Shown piece by piece: positions 10,957 through 22,409 of a stretch of DNA of 64,000 nucleotides. Location: positions 2,666,001-2,730,000 of the forward strand of contig JBLDXI010000020.1 in NCBI GenBank assembly GCA_047495785.1, written 5' to 3'. The DNA is from Lepidodermella squamata (Eukaryota > Gastrotricha). The translations under genes were made by a program, and so were the position numbers. Numbering within the stretch: position 1 is the stretch's first letter; every line of letters starts with the position of its first letter. The notes under the pieces were generated by a model that saw only the letters and a program-made list of their open reading frames with translations, was not told where the DNA came from and searched no databases.

Positions 10957-13659
10957 CTATCTGTCTCGTCTACTAGCTCCAGAAACTGAGCTCCTTTGAT
11001 CATCGTCAAGCCCTTCATCGGCCCAGACTGCCCAAAAAAGATCAATGACCTGTCCAGATTTCTTGAAAATAAAGATGATATAAGCCACATTCATTGAGAT
11101 GATGAAATTTGAATTTACCCCGACTTTAATTTGTCCCCTCGCCTTGAAATCAATCTCGTCGGCGATTGACAGTCGATGGCGGACAGCTGCTGATACGTGG
11201 GTCTTCTTCCCGAGACCAGTGGCGTGAATCAGAGCAGCAGTATGCATTGCCTCGCCAAAAATGGCCATTTGAGGGACCCGCAGTTGGAGCACGCGGGCGA
11301 AGCAAGCCCCAACGTGAATGCCAATGCGCACGTGGAAGGACTTGTTTGCGCTTTCGTCGCCGTTAACGTCGATTTCTGTAGCGAAAATCTCCTGGAACTC
11401 CAAAGCGAGGTAAACAACCTCGGCGACGTGGCTGACAGTTCTTCGTTCGCCAACACCGGCCGCAAGACCGAATCCGTCACCTTATGAGAAAGAATGGAGA
11501 GTCATTTCACTTCAACTCAATTAGAAAAATCTAACCGAAGATTTCGATTTTGCATATGTTGAACTTCATGAGACGCGATTCAATGGTTTCGTTGAACAAC
11601 GCAAGCATTTCCATAAACTCAGCGCTGTCTAGCTCCGCCATTAAATCATGAATATTTGTTATGTCCATCAACATGACGCAGGTGTCTGAGGATGAAAAAG
11701 TTTTGTTTCGCTGCATTCTTTTCAGAAATGTTTACCAATGCAATGAACCGGCGCTCCTACGTTTCCTCTCCGGATAGAATTTATCATGGATCGCGGTACG
11801 CAATCGTACATCAGCGTGAATGACTGGGTTGTTGTTAACGTGATACATAAATGTGAATTTTAAGAAAATGCTGGCGGTTATACCTTAGCTAGTTGTTCCA
11901 CGGTTTGGTAGGACCGAATGATTTGTCCCTGTATTCTCCAAGTTACCAGAACGTGGGCCCCTATTGCGAGGATGGCGATCGCTGCGGAAAATGCGAACAA
12001 AACTGCAGCTGAAAATATTGAAAAATATGTATAAAATTGTTTCCGCAAAAATGTCACTTACAGACTACTGCCTCGTCACCCCAAACCTTGGCCGCATAAC
12101 TTAGCGCCTTCTCAACCTGAGGAGTGAGAGTTGAGATAATCCAATTGATACTCGAATCCTGCGCCTGCATCACAGTGTTCCACACGTCCGAGGGTATTGT
12201 AATAAAATCTTGGATCAGAACCTGCGATAGACAGCGAATGATCCGGATGCGTTATTTTGAGTATAAATAGTGCTATACATATCGATGCCACTGCTCCACA
12301 TTTTTCATGTTATCTGAATCGGTAAGGTTTTTAATTTTCTGATATCCCTCGTCACTGGTTACTGTAACAATTCGCATGAACTCGCCGTATCTCATGTAGA
12401 AATTCAGCATATTCTGAAGGTAAAAATAATTATTATTAATAGTTTAAAATGATAGTCTTACTTGATAAATCAAGTCGTTTATTTCCACAGTTCTGTCTGT
12501 AAAAGAGGATTTGGAGGCTTTGTGGGGATTGAGGGGGTCTCTTACTTTCTGCCACAAGTTTTCGGCCGACTAGAGCGTATTTCTTGAAATTAATGTACTG
12601 AAAACATTGTGTCACCGTTTCAGAATTATGTCATGGTAAAAGATCAACAAACCGTTTGGAAACAGTAGAAAGTTGTGAGTAGCTCTCGCCAGCCAGGGAA
12701 TCGAGCTGAACGAATAGTGCTGGTTCTTACCAAGGCTGCTAAATTGTCGACTATTCCCGAATAGTAGATAATGGCATCTTCTTCCGAAGTCCCGTTAGGA
12801 GCCTTTCTCATATCTCGGTTTGCCTTCAAAGATGCGCGTAAAACGACTGCTGAAGTCAAATTCACCCGTTGCGCACTGGGCAAAGCTGACAGATCATTGG
12901 GCCAGCGACTTATCATCAACAATTTCTGTTTTCAGAGGATTTATTACTCCTTAGGGAAAATTCAGCTTCAGCTGATCATACCGAGTCAACATTCCGCATC
13001 GGTATTTGAGCCTGTGGTTGATAGCCTTGATAGAATCATCATCAAATTTCATCCATTCAAGGTTACCTTCTGCAGGAATGTTTCGTAAGGACCTCTGTTG
13101 AATCTGCAAGCAAACTCAATGAGTCGATATTAGTGAATAATCTCAGTTTTTACTCGTAGAACGGTTCCATCTCCAAGCTCATGAGGATGATGATATCGAA
13201 CAATTCGAAGATGATGCTGTTGAGGTCCTTGAAATGATTCCGAATTGAAAACATGTTGCGGAGATTCGATTAATTATCTCACCTCCAACTGCCGAGAACG
13301 TTCAATTCTCAACGTAGAAACTTGCGCATCCGTGTAAACTTGAACCATGATACCAGTAGTTGACAGAACAGCAAAAAACACAATCTATTTTCAGCCAGCA
13401 CAAATGAATTAGAGCAGATTTTTAACACTTCCCTGAGTATTACCAGGCCAATCTGTCCGTATCGGCCGATTTTGTGCTTCGGGTTGAACTGCAGCTTTTC
13501 TTGTATCCAGCCGATAGTGTAATAGAAAGGACTATCAGCGAACGTCAAGTGGGCCATAGTGTCATCGATGATGATAGTCGGCGTAGTGACACTTCCATCG
13601 TCGCCATAAGATATCTGATATCCTTCTCCCCCGACCGGAGTTACCCTTGAGCCTGGCAT
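10957..13659 (-). CDS. NIT-like receptor guanylate cyclase homologue, copy A (cyclase site altered)
   Basis: Fourteen exons in transcript order: 13659..13444, 13384..13283, 13227..13154, 13103..13067, 12925..12731, 12597..12546, 12496..12462, 12413..12279, 12221..12062, 12008..11884, 11823..11736, 11685..11536, 11480..11119, 11061..10957. They give 611 aa. There is a short cytoplasmic N terminus, TM1 at about 73-92, then an extracellular helical region (about 100-330) resembling a nitrate/nitrite-sensing NIT domain (IIYYSGIVDNLAAL). TM2 is at about 337-356, and a class III cyclase domain spans about 385-590 (RRGNVGAPV, MDITNIHDLM, IEIFGDGFGLAAG, RIGIHVG, IFGEAMHTAALIHA). Both metal-binding Asp positions remain. 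The Asn and Arg of the canonical NTASRMES loop are His and Leu, and the usual base-selecting Cys is Ala. Cyclase activity is therefore doubtful. A minus-strand TATA-like sequence lies at 13718..13725. Confidence 0.85.
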
Positions 13660-13717
13660 GTTTCAACTTTAGGATAATGTTAGACTGCGAATAAAATTGC
13701 CGTCTCAGCAGATAGGT

Positions 13718-13725
13718 TATATATC
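13718..13725 (-). promoter_or_regulatory. TATA-like box of cyclase copy A
   Basis: Minus-strand TATATAA about 60 nt upstream of the start codon. The equivalent site is kept in copy B at 21014..21020. Confidence 0.5.
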
Positions 13726-14009
13726 CAAGCACGGACCTGAGGTCGCTTTTATAAGTCGGCTGAATACAAATCATCCATTATTCATTAGTAAATGAGGTAA
13801 TTATCCACAGAGAAAAATAAGCTTGCCATCAATATTTGTAGGTCACGATAAATTAATTAAAGCCTCAGTTTCGGACTGCCTTGACCAATTGCTGCTTTTA
13901 ATGCTAATTATGCACTGTCTCATCTTTCGCTATACCTGGATTCGGAGCTTATTCGATTCTTGATTAATTCGAGGCCAGTTGAAATTTCTGCACGGAGTGG
14001 CAGTGCTTA

Positions 14010-17000
14010 TTGCATTCTTGTACTCGGCCCGTCCAAATCGCGACTCGGTCGCGAACCATCGTAATCAAAATTGGATCGCGATTAGTCTACGAAGTGCTCG
14101 AGAAATCGAATCGAATCGCACTCTACTTAACCATTTTCAAATTTACTCAGGTTTTCGGTGGTTGTTGCCTAGAAGCCTGACCACCAACGGGCGCAGATGG
14201 AGCGTTGATTATGCTATCACAGGAAACCCTGCGCTAACCTGCCCGTTACAACCCTGCATGGCGGAGATATTGATACGCTGAATTTGATGCGGCTACCAAA
14301 GATTCATTTCTTAACAACTTCCTACACTCTCCACTTCTTCCAAGTTTAAAAAGCTTTGGTTAAAGGTCCTTTACCACGTTATTTTTCAAGTTTCAAGAAA
14401 ATAGGATTCAGGTTTGTTTGTAGTCGAATCCCAGATCCAACCAATCCTTAATTAAAAATCGAGCAGAATTTAGGCAGGCATACATTCGGGCAGCATTCCG
14501 ACCCAAAAATCACCAGAATAAGCGTAAATCACTGAAATAGATCCGTAAAACTGGGCAGCATTTAGTCCACGATTCGTATAATTCTCACAAATCTGGAAAT
14601 GGTAGCGAACAGAATTGCAACGAGCTCCCTGAAATGGGGCCATTGTCATAACAGCGAGAGAATTGGGGTGGAATTCAGATATATTGTCTCAGATCTGCTT
14701 CTTTTGAATCCAAACTTACCCCTCGCCTTGACACGCTTGAGGGTGAAGAAGTCAAGCTGTCACGCGCAAGAAATCGACATTAATGAAAACAGGTCACCGA
14801 TTTCTGGGTATTCGATCCATTCGCAGAAAGAATTTTGGTGAATTTGGAGAAGCGGTTTTCAGATTATTGATCAGATTAGTGATCTACGCAACTGCGGCAG
14901 TTTTTCGAACGCATTTTTTCGCAAAACGCTGTTTAATTAAGGCGTATGCGCTTCTAGGGCTTGTCCTGAGCTAACACTATCAAGAATTATCCGCCATGCG
15001 GAAATCACCAAATTCAGGGTGATCCACACAACTTTCAATTTTTCGGATTTTATATTTTCACTTTCATAAAATACATACTTATACTATGAATTGCTACAAT
15101 TTTTTTGCAATTTTTGGTTATGAGGATGGAGTTCCTTTGGTGATAACAAGAAAAAAACCGCGACCCGAGGCGATGCACAGGTATGGCCAGGTAATTGCGC
15201 CCAAATTGCCCCATGGAAAAGTCATATATGGGGGCGAATTGGTCTATTGGTTTAATTAGTCTATTTAATTATGAGAACCTTTTAAGCGTCCTCCGACTAC
15301 CTAAGACAGTTAGGATGAAAGCCAGGAATATAAAAGAAATTATTTGAACATATTATGAATAAATGATAATAAATTAATAAAAAAAAAGTCAGAAAAAGCA
15401 AATAAAAATGTTTTGCTACCGGGAGTCGCCACAGACATGCGGCGCATCATAACCACTCTACCACCCAACAATCCCACACTGTAATTTTCATCATTCATTT
15501 AAAAAGATTAAGCTGCCCAATTCGCCCCAAATCGCCAGCCCGATTAGCCCCAAACCTGGGGCGAATTGAGATACATGAATTTTCGGAATCAGGACGTGTA
15601 AATATGCAATAAAATCAGGGGGTAATTTTTTTTCACTACCCAACTCGCCCCAAACAGCGGTAGAATACGTTGACCAGTATGATGCCAAATTTTAGTCACT
15701 GCAATTCAGTTAGCACATAAGCAATTAGGCTCACCACCAAGCGTTACAAAAACACACCTCTTGCAGCAGCAATTACGCAACGCAAATAATTAGCGCACCG
15801 CATGAAGGGACAAGTGAGCACGAGGCGCGCGCGCGATTTGCAGCATGATTAAATAAATGCGACACGCAACTCAACCAAAGTGAAAAATATTTTTAAAAAG
15901 GTGAAGCACAAATCCCTAAAATCGAAACAAGCTAGTAAACCTGGCGTCCATGTCGCGGGTTGGGCGACAGAACGACTTGCCTAGAATACAGTATGTCCAA
16001 GAAATTCCACCCAAGTATTTTAGCCGCCATTCATTCAGAGGCAATATCTTTCCATCGGAATAATGTCTCTCGTTCACGGAACAAAATATCTACAATTATC
16101 CGAAAGACATTTCGATGCGGAAAATTGTCTAATTTATCGGAAAGTATCTTTTTTTCCGTCGGAACAACGAAGCAATAAAAAGATGGCGGTCAAGTTACAG
16201 CAATGGCTGCAGCCGGCCTATAGTCAAGCATGGCTAATTTAGCCATAGTATCCAAATTTTCAGTTTTTGAAATGCCACAGTGCCCTCCGTTTTAAATTTA
16301 ATTTAATTGGATGAAACTTGGGGAACTAGTATTACATTTAAACACGGGGAATCTTTTGATATTAATCGCCCTTATCGGATACCACATATGGCTGATCCAG
16401 CGTGCGAAGTAGGATCCTCGAACCAGGGGGTATTTTCAGGCCTAAATTTTACCACCAAAGGGTCCCCCGTGTGGTTTTTTCGGGTGTGACTTTTTTCATC
16501 CGACCAATGTCTTTTTTTATCCGACCAATGTCTTATTTCATCCGACAGCCAAAAATGTGACTAAAATCATCCGACATGAAAATATCGATTTTCTCGATTT
16601 TCCCAAGTTCGATTTTTCCGTAGGGGCAGACCCCTTTCATGCACCCTATTTTGGCCCCTGAACCGGCGGAATTTTATGGTGAAAGTTTCATCGCGATCTG
16701 AGTTGTCACTTTTTTACTGTGATTTTTTGAAAATATGAAAAAGCAAGTCGGCTGGTTTTAGTCACATTTTTGGCTGTCGGATGAAATAAGACATTGGTCG
16801 GATAAAAAAAGACATTGGTCGGATGAAAAAAGTTTTCCCCGTTTTTTCGGGGGTTTCCCACTTGGGCCTTGCGAACTGGGGTTACGATACCCCTCATTCC
16901 CCAGCGTACTTCGCGCCCTGGGCTGATCAGTCGCTTACGACCCGAGCTTTAGATCTTCTTGTACTCACAAGTTTTTTGACAACATTTGACTACCTGATGT

Positions 17001-18070
17001 TTGATAGTCATTCGAAAGAGCACCTTCAAACATCAAATTAGCTAAAGATAGTTCGTGTTTATTAATTTATCGCCTTTTACGCGTGAAATGTGGGTAAATG
17101 TGGGTAAGGGTGAATGTGGGATCTTGGTTTCAATTTTTTCATTTTCCGTCGCTTAAAAGACATTTTCAGAGGATATTCAGCAGCTTTGATGGAAAGTTCG
17201 CGACTTTGCTTGAGGTTGTGCAGCTGGTGACGTGGAAGGCTGATGTGACCCATTCCGCCGTTATAAAGACATTTTCCTACCGAGCGAGGAAAAACTCCTG
17301 TCGCATGCGTTGGCTTAGGCCCACGAGCTAAGATTAGTCGCCATCGATCTGCGGCATCATTCCTTTCCTCCAGCGGTTAGAAAAATGTTTCAAGCCCGGT
17401 CGTCGCCGAAGATTGGTTGGAGCTTTGGAGTATGAGAAATCGAACAGGCAGGGACAACTAGGTCTGTTGAGTAACCTGAGTTCGGCGGAAAAGGCAGCTG
17501 TATTCGAGGAGGTAGTTGTGGGTTACAAGTAATACAAGATGCGAAGCGCGGGTGGTGTCAAAATCGCGGCGGATGACCTATTGTTCCTATTGGTCGTGTG
17601 ACCCGAAGCTAAGTTTCCAGTTATCGAAGCTGAAGATTAGGCAGTGAAAGCTGCGCCCCTGTTCGTGGTGACAAGAGGCGTGGTTCATTGTTCCATCATC
17701 GAAAAGACATTATTCGAGGAGAAAGATATTGAGAGTGGAAAATAAGTAATTTCGCATGAAAAGAGATATTTTTTTATTCCGATAGAATCAGGATATCAAT
17801 TTTCACGCGAATGAGTTGAATGTGGAAATAATAAACAAAAATGCGCTTAATCAAATTCAATTTCGAAAATTTGATTGACGGGCGGAAAATGTGGCTGTAA
17901 ATGTGGCCTGGCCGGGTACCGTGGTTCTAGAATTTCTCACCAAAGGCCTCATAGTTAGCCCGTGGACAATTCTGTATGAAATTTCCGTATTTTACGAATT
18001 ATCAGGCGGGACCGAAAAATAGGGCAGAGCCGGAATAAAGGGCAGAGCGTAATGGCCATCCTATTATTTA
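14010..18070. other. Repeat-rich spacer between the duplicated blocks
   Basis: No gene with a recognisable domain. The stretch 15190..15660 repeats a CGCCCCAAA-type motif in both orientations (about five times). A perfect inverted repeat lies at 16490..16832. The 17100..17750 part is GC-richer with short broken frames, such as one encoding RHHSFPPAVRKMFQ, and may be a decayed mobile element, but no transposase motif can be read. Confidence 0.5.
16490..16832. mobile_element. MITE-like element with perfect 77-bp inverted arms
   Basis: 16490..16566 is the exact reverse complement of 16756..16832 (77 of 77 by my reading). A 189-nt spacer separates the arms. Each arm holds three copies of an ATCCGAC motif, two of them as ATCCGACCAATGTCT direct repeats. 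There is no coding frame. The structure fits a foldback transposon or a MITE; I could not identify target-site duplications. Confidence 0.6.
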
Positions 18071-18110
18071 CTTGGTAGGCAAAAGAGCAAAACTTTCAAG
18101 CACGCAGTAA
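18071..18110 (+). pseudogene. 3' stub of the ankyrin A gene
   Basis: About 40 nt match the last codons and stop of ankyrin A (10717..10757), giving a G/R-K-R-A-K-L-S-S-T-Q-like end, with no ankyrin coding sequence upstream. It marks the duplication breakpoint inside that gene and cannot be functional. Confidence 0.75.
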
Positions 18111-18236
18111 TTTATGGTCTAATAGCACTCATTGACAACATCATTTCAAAGGATAACACAGGAAGAAAAATAATTGACACATTTTTAAGTTGCATTTGGG
18201 TTAAAAATTGAAGTATTTTTGCGGCTCGATCTTCTT

Positions 18237-20948
18237 CTATCTGTCTCGTCTACTAGCTCCAGAAACTGAGCTCCTTTGATCATCGTCAAGCCCTTCATCA
18301 GCCCATACTGCCCAGAAAAGATCAATGACCTGTCCAGATTTCTTGAAAATAAAGATGATATAAGCCACATTCACTGAGATGATGAAATTTGAATTTACTC
18401 CGACTTTAATTTGTCCCCTCGCCTTGAAATCGATCTCGTCAGCGATTGACAGTCGATGGCGGACAGCTGCTGATACGTGGGTCTTCTTCCCAAGACCAGT
18501 GGCGTGAATCAGAGCTGCGATGTGCATTGCCTCGCCGAAAATGGCCATTTGAGGGACCCGAAGGTTTAGCACGCGGGCGAAGCAAGATCCAACATGTATG
18601 CCAATGCGCACGTGGAAGGACTTGTTCGCGCTTGCGTCGCCGTTGACGTCGATTTCTGTCGCGAAAATCTCCTGGAACTCCAACGCGAGGTAAACAACCT
18701 CGGCGACGTGGCTGACAGTTCTTCGTTCGCCAACACCGGCCGCAAGACCGAATCCGTCACCTTATGAGAAAGAGTGAAGACTTGTTTCATTAAATCCATC
18801 AGAAATAAACTTACCGAAGATTTCAATTTTGCATATGTTGAACTTCATGAGACGCGATTCAATGGTTTCGTTGAACAACGCAAGCATTTCCATAAACTCG
18901 GCGCTATCTAGCTCCGCCATTAAATCATGAATATTGGTTACGTCCATCAACATGACGCAAGTATCTGAAGGGAATAGTCAAATTTGCGTTTATCTTGATA
19001 GGAATTAGGAATTAGATTGATCTCACCGATGCAATGTATGGGCGCTCCTATATTGCCCCTTCTGATTGTATTTATCATTGAGCGTGGCACGCAGTCGTAC
19101 ATCAGCGTGAATGACTATTGACATGACTCGGTAATATTGAAATTAGTTCCGTTTTCTATATTAATACCTTTGCTAGCTGTTCCACTGTGCCGTAAGAGTT
19201 GATTATTTGCCCCTGTATTCTCCAAGTTACCAAAACATGGGCGCCTATCGCTAGAATCGCTATTGTTGCGGAAAAGGCGAACAAAATGGCCGCTGAAATG
19301 GGGCAATATTTCAATCAAAATGAGCGGCTGTGGAACTTCCACTCACAGACAACAGCTTGGTCACTCCAAACTTTTGAAGCATAGGTTAACGCTCTAGCAA
19401 CACGTGGGGTTAACGTTGAAATAATCCAATTTATGCTGGAATCTTGTGCCACCATAACAGCACTCCATTCTTCTCCACTCATCGACGTGAAGTCTTGATT
19501 CAGAACCTGTTGGTTATTGAGAGAAACACAAAATAATTGCATTTCAAGCTAAAAGCTCGTGCTTTACATATCGATGCATCTGCTCCACATTTTTCATGTT
19601 ATCCGAATCGGTCAGGTTTTTGATTTTCTGATATCCCTCGTCACTGGTTACTGTGACGATTCGCATGAACTCGCCGTATCTCATGTAGTAATTCAGCATA
19701 TTCTGGAAGAAAAATGTTGACAACAATCCACCACAATCGATAATCTTACTTGATAAATCAGATCGTTTATTTCCACACTTCTATCTGTAAAAGCATAACA
19801 ACGGAGGCTTAGCGGTGATTGGATGTGAGCCACTTACTCTCTGCTGCCAGCTTTCGGCCGACAAGAGAATATTTCTTGAAGTTTATGTACTGAAAGCATG
19901 GTAAATGTTATTGGTATGGTTGAAGGCAATAGCATAAACGAACTGTTTGAAAACAGAAGAATGTCGTAAGCAGCTCTCGCCAGCCAGGGAATCGAGCTGA
20001 ACGAACCGTGCTGGTTCTTACCAAGGCTGCTAAATTGTCAACTATTCCCGAATAGTAGATAATGGCATCTTCTTCCGAAGTCCCGTTAGGAGCCTTTCTC
20101 ATATCTCGATTTGCCTTCAACGATGCGCGTAGAACAACTGCCGATGTTAAATTCACCCGTTGTGCGCTGGGCAAAGCCGACAGATCATTGGGCCAGCGAC
20201 TTATCATCAACAATTTCTGTTTTCATTCGGAATATTTTTCATTCGGGATTTAATTCAGCTAATCAAACCGAGTCAACATTTCTCATCGGGATTTGAGCCT
20301 GTGGTTGATAGCCTTGATAGAATCATTAATACTAAATTTCATCCATTTATGGTTACCTTCTGCAGGAAAGTTTCGTATGGACCTCTGTTGAATCTATAAG
20401 CAAACTCAATGAGTCGATATTAGTGAATAACTTCAGTTTTTACTCGTAGAAAGGTTCCATCTCCAAGCTCATGAGGATTATGATATCGAACAATTCGAAG
20501 ATGATGCTGTTTAGGTCCTTGAAATGATTTCCGAATTAAAAAAACATGACGAAGCTTAGATTTGTTATATCTCACCTCCAACTGTTGTGAACGTTCGATT
20601 CGCAACGTAGAAACTTGCGCATCTGTGTAAACTTGAACCATAACACCAGTCGTCGACAGAATAGCAAAAAACAGTATCTGATTTTAGCACGCAGGAATTA
20701 ATGATTGCGACATTTCAGCATTTCAATATTACCAAGCCAATCTGAGCGTATCGACCAACTTTCCGTTTTGGATTGAATTGCAGCTTTTCTTGTATCCAAC
20801 CGATAGTGTAATAGAAAGGACTCTCAGCGAACGTCAAGCGGGACATAGTGTCATCGATGATGATAGTGGGAGTAGTGACACTTCCATCGTCACTATATGA
20901 TATCTGATATCCTTCTCCTCCGATCGGTGTTACCCTTGACCCTGGCAT
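18237..20948 (-). CDS. NIT-like receptor guanylate cyclase homologue, copy B (cyclase site altered)
   Basis: Fourteen exons in transcript order: 20948..20733, 20677..20576, 20517..20444, 20393..20357, 20216..20022, 19889..19838, 19784..19750, 19702..19568, 19506..19347, 19292..19168, 19114..19027, 18964..18815, 18760..18399, 18341..18237. Every exon has the same length as in copy A, giving 611 aa with no frameshift or stop, so both copies look under selection. Differences cluster in exon 9, the end of the sensor region: LNQDFTSMSGEEWSAVMVA here against LIQDFITIPSDVWNTVMQA in A. The cyclase domain is nearly identical and shares the altered loop (FGEAMHIAALIHA). Divergence in the extracellular part with a conserved core suggests different ligands or partners; that is inference. 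Confidence 0.85.
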
Positions 20949-21013
20949 GTTTCGAGCAAAAACTTTTAAAGACTGCGAAATGAAAATGTGCAAAAGCGAT
21001 CTCAGGGGAGGGA

Positions 21014-21020
21014 TTATATA
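21014..21020 (-). promoter_or_regulatory. TATA-like box of cyclase copy B
   Basis: Minus-strand TATATAA about 66 nt upstream of the start codon, in the same place as in copy A. Confidence 0.5.
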
Positions 21021-21768
21021 GCCATGTTCGGACCTGAGGTCGTTTTTTAAGCCCGGTAATTAATTCGGCTTAATAAAAATGATTTACTATTCATTAGTAA
21101 ATGAGCTAGGAGCTAGTTATCCACGAAGAAAATTAACCTTGTCGCCGATATTATTGTAGCCGGTGATTGACTATAAAGCCTCAGATTCGAATCGCTCTGA
21201 CCAATTACTGCCCTTTTAATGCTAATTGGGCCGGGCCCATCCTATCTTTCGCAATACCTGCATGCGGCGCTTATTTCATTTGTAATTAATTCGTGTGATC
21301 CGTGGTCATTTTTGCACGGAATAGCAGTGCTTATACGGAGAGCTTTGCATTTTTCGATATTGATCCGTTTCTTGTCCGCTTCTAGAATCTGAGGTTAAGC
21401 CAGATCTTCTGGGAAACACAAAACAACTGGGGTATCTCAACTGCAGGAATAAACAACTATCAAAATAAAGGATCAACATGCTTTGATCACTTGATTGGAT
21501 CCGCTACGCAGTAAGAAAATATCGCCAAGCGCTCATTTGAATTCATAAAAGGGGTGAGACAAGAGATTGAGTCTTGAGGTAAACATATTATTGTACTGAT
21601 TTCAAGACTTATTCTGGGAAGAAAAAGGAATTTTATTGCTAAATATTCATCATCGCATAATTTTAAAGCTTATGAGAAATGTCCTGTAGCGATGAGCTAC
21701 GACAACACCGGTAATGTTTTCAGGTATAAAAAAATTCTAGCAAAAATCTGCAAGCTTGCCAATGACCA

Positions 21769-22332
21769 TTATTTGCCTGTTGGGACTCTTGCTCCTTTGG
21801 AGACGAGGAAGTTGACGACGTTCATATAATTTGCAAAGTAAGCTGCGCCTAAAGCTGTCGAGCCGTCTTTAGATTTCGCTTCGATATTGGCTCCACGAGT
21901 TATCAGCAGCGCAACAGTATCTTTCATCCCTGCGAATGCTGCATTCATGAGTGGAGTTGATCCTGCTTTATCACCCGCTTCGATTTTAGCATTCCTATCA
22001 AGCAGTAGGGCCACCGTATCAGTGCGGCCCATGAATGCCGCATTGTGCAGTGGGGTATTCATGTTAAGGTCACGTGACTCGATGTTTGCACCTTTGTCGA
22101 GCAGCATCGCAATAATTTCGACATTTCCAGCTGCTGCAGCGGCATGCAAGGCTGTGTTGCCTTCCTCAGAACGACTTTCGACATTAATGCCATCGCCGAG
22201 CATCCTTGAAACACCTTCCGTGTCATTGTGATAAGCAGCTCCGACAAATTCGTCCTCCTTAGTAGCGGAGGTAAAGTTTACGAGCAAACATAAGATAGAA
22301 ACAAGAAAGAACGAAAAAGCAAGCCGAGCCAT
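21769..22332 (-). CDS. Secreted ankyrin-repeat protein B
   Basis: Intronless, 187 aa from MARLAFSFFLVSILCLLVNF, a clear signal peptide; an upstream in-frame Met would add 22 residues and hide it. After ATKEDEFVGAAYHNDTEGV come about five ankyrin repeats (NTALHAAAAAGN, NTPLHNAAFMGR, STPLMNAAFAGM, STALGAAYFANY). It ends KGARVPTGK. It aligns over its whole length with the protein at 10203..10757. The two genes lie outside the cyclase duplicates on opposite strands. A weak minus-strand TTTATAA lies about 75 nt upstream. Function unknown. Confidence 0.85.
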   Translation of the reverse strand: MARLAFSFFLVSILCLLVNFTSATKEDEFVGAAYHNDTEGVSRMLGDGINVESRSEEGNTALHAAAAAGNVEIIAMLLDKGANIESRDLNMNTPLHNAAFMGRTDTVALLLDRNAKIEAGDKAGSTPLMNAAFAGMKDTVALLITRGANIEAKSKDGSTALGAAYFANYMNVVNFLVSKGARVPTGK

Positions 22333-22409
22333 TTTACGTACAGCAATTCTAGGTTTTGAGAAGAAATGAAAAGTGCTAGTCAACCCAGGCGAATTCACAC
22401 AGTTATAAA

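Larger units (their letters stand above)
10717..14010. repeat. Segmental duplication unit 1
   Basis: About 3.29 kb, from the last codons of the ankyrin A gene through the whole cyclase A gene and about 350 nt of its upstream DNA. It aligns colinearly with 18071..21335. Exons and splice sites are highly similar; introns and UTRs differ by many substitutions and small indels. Confidence 0.85.
18071..21335. repeat. Segmental duplication unit 2
   Basis: Colinear partner of 10717..14010. Homology begins inside the ankyrin coding sequence (CTTGG.AGGCAAA.GAGC) and ends about 390 nt upstream of the cyclase B start, near the GCACGGA.T.GCAGTGCTTA block. Confidence 0.85.
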
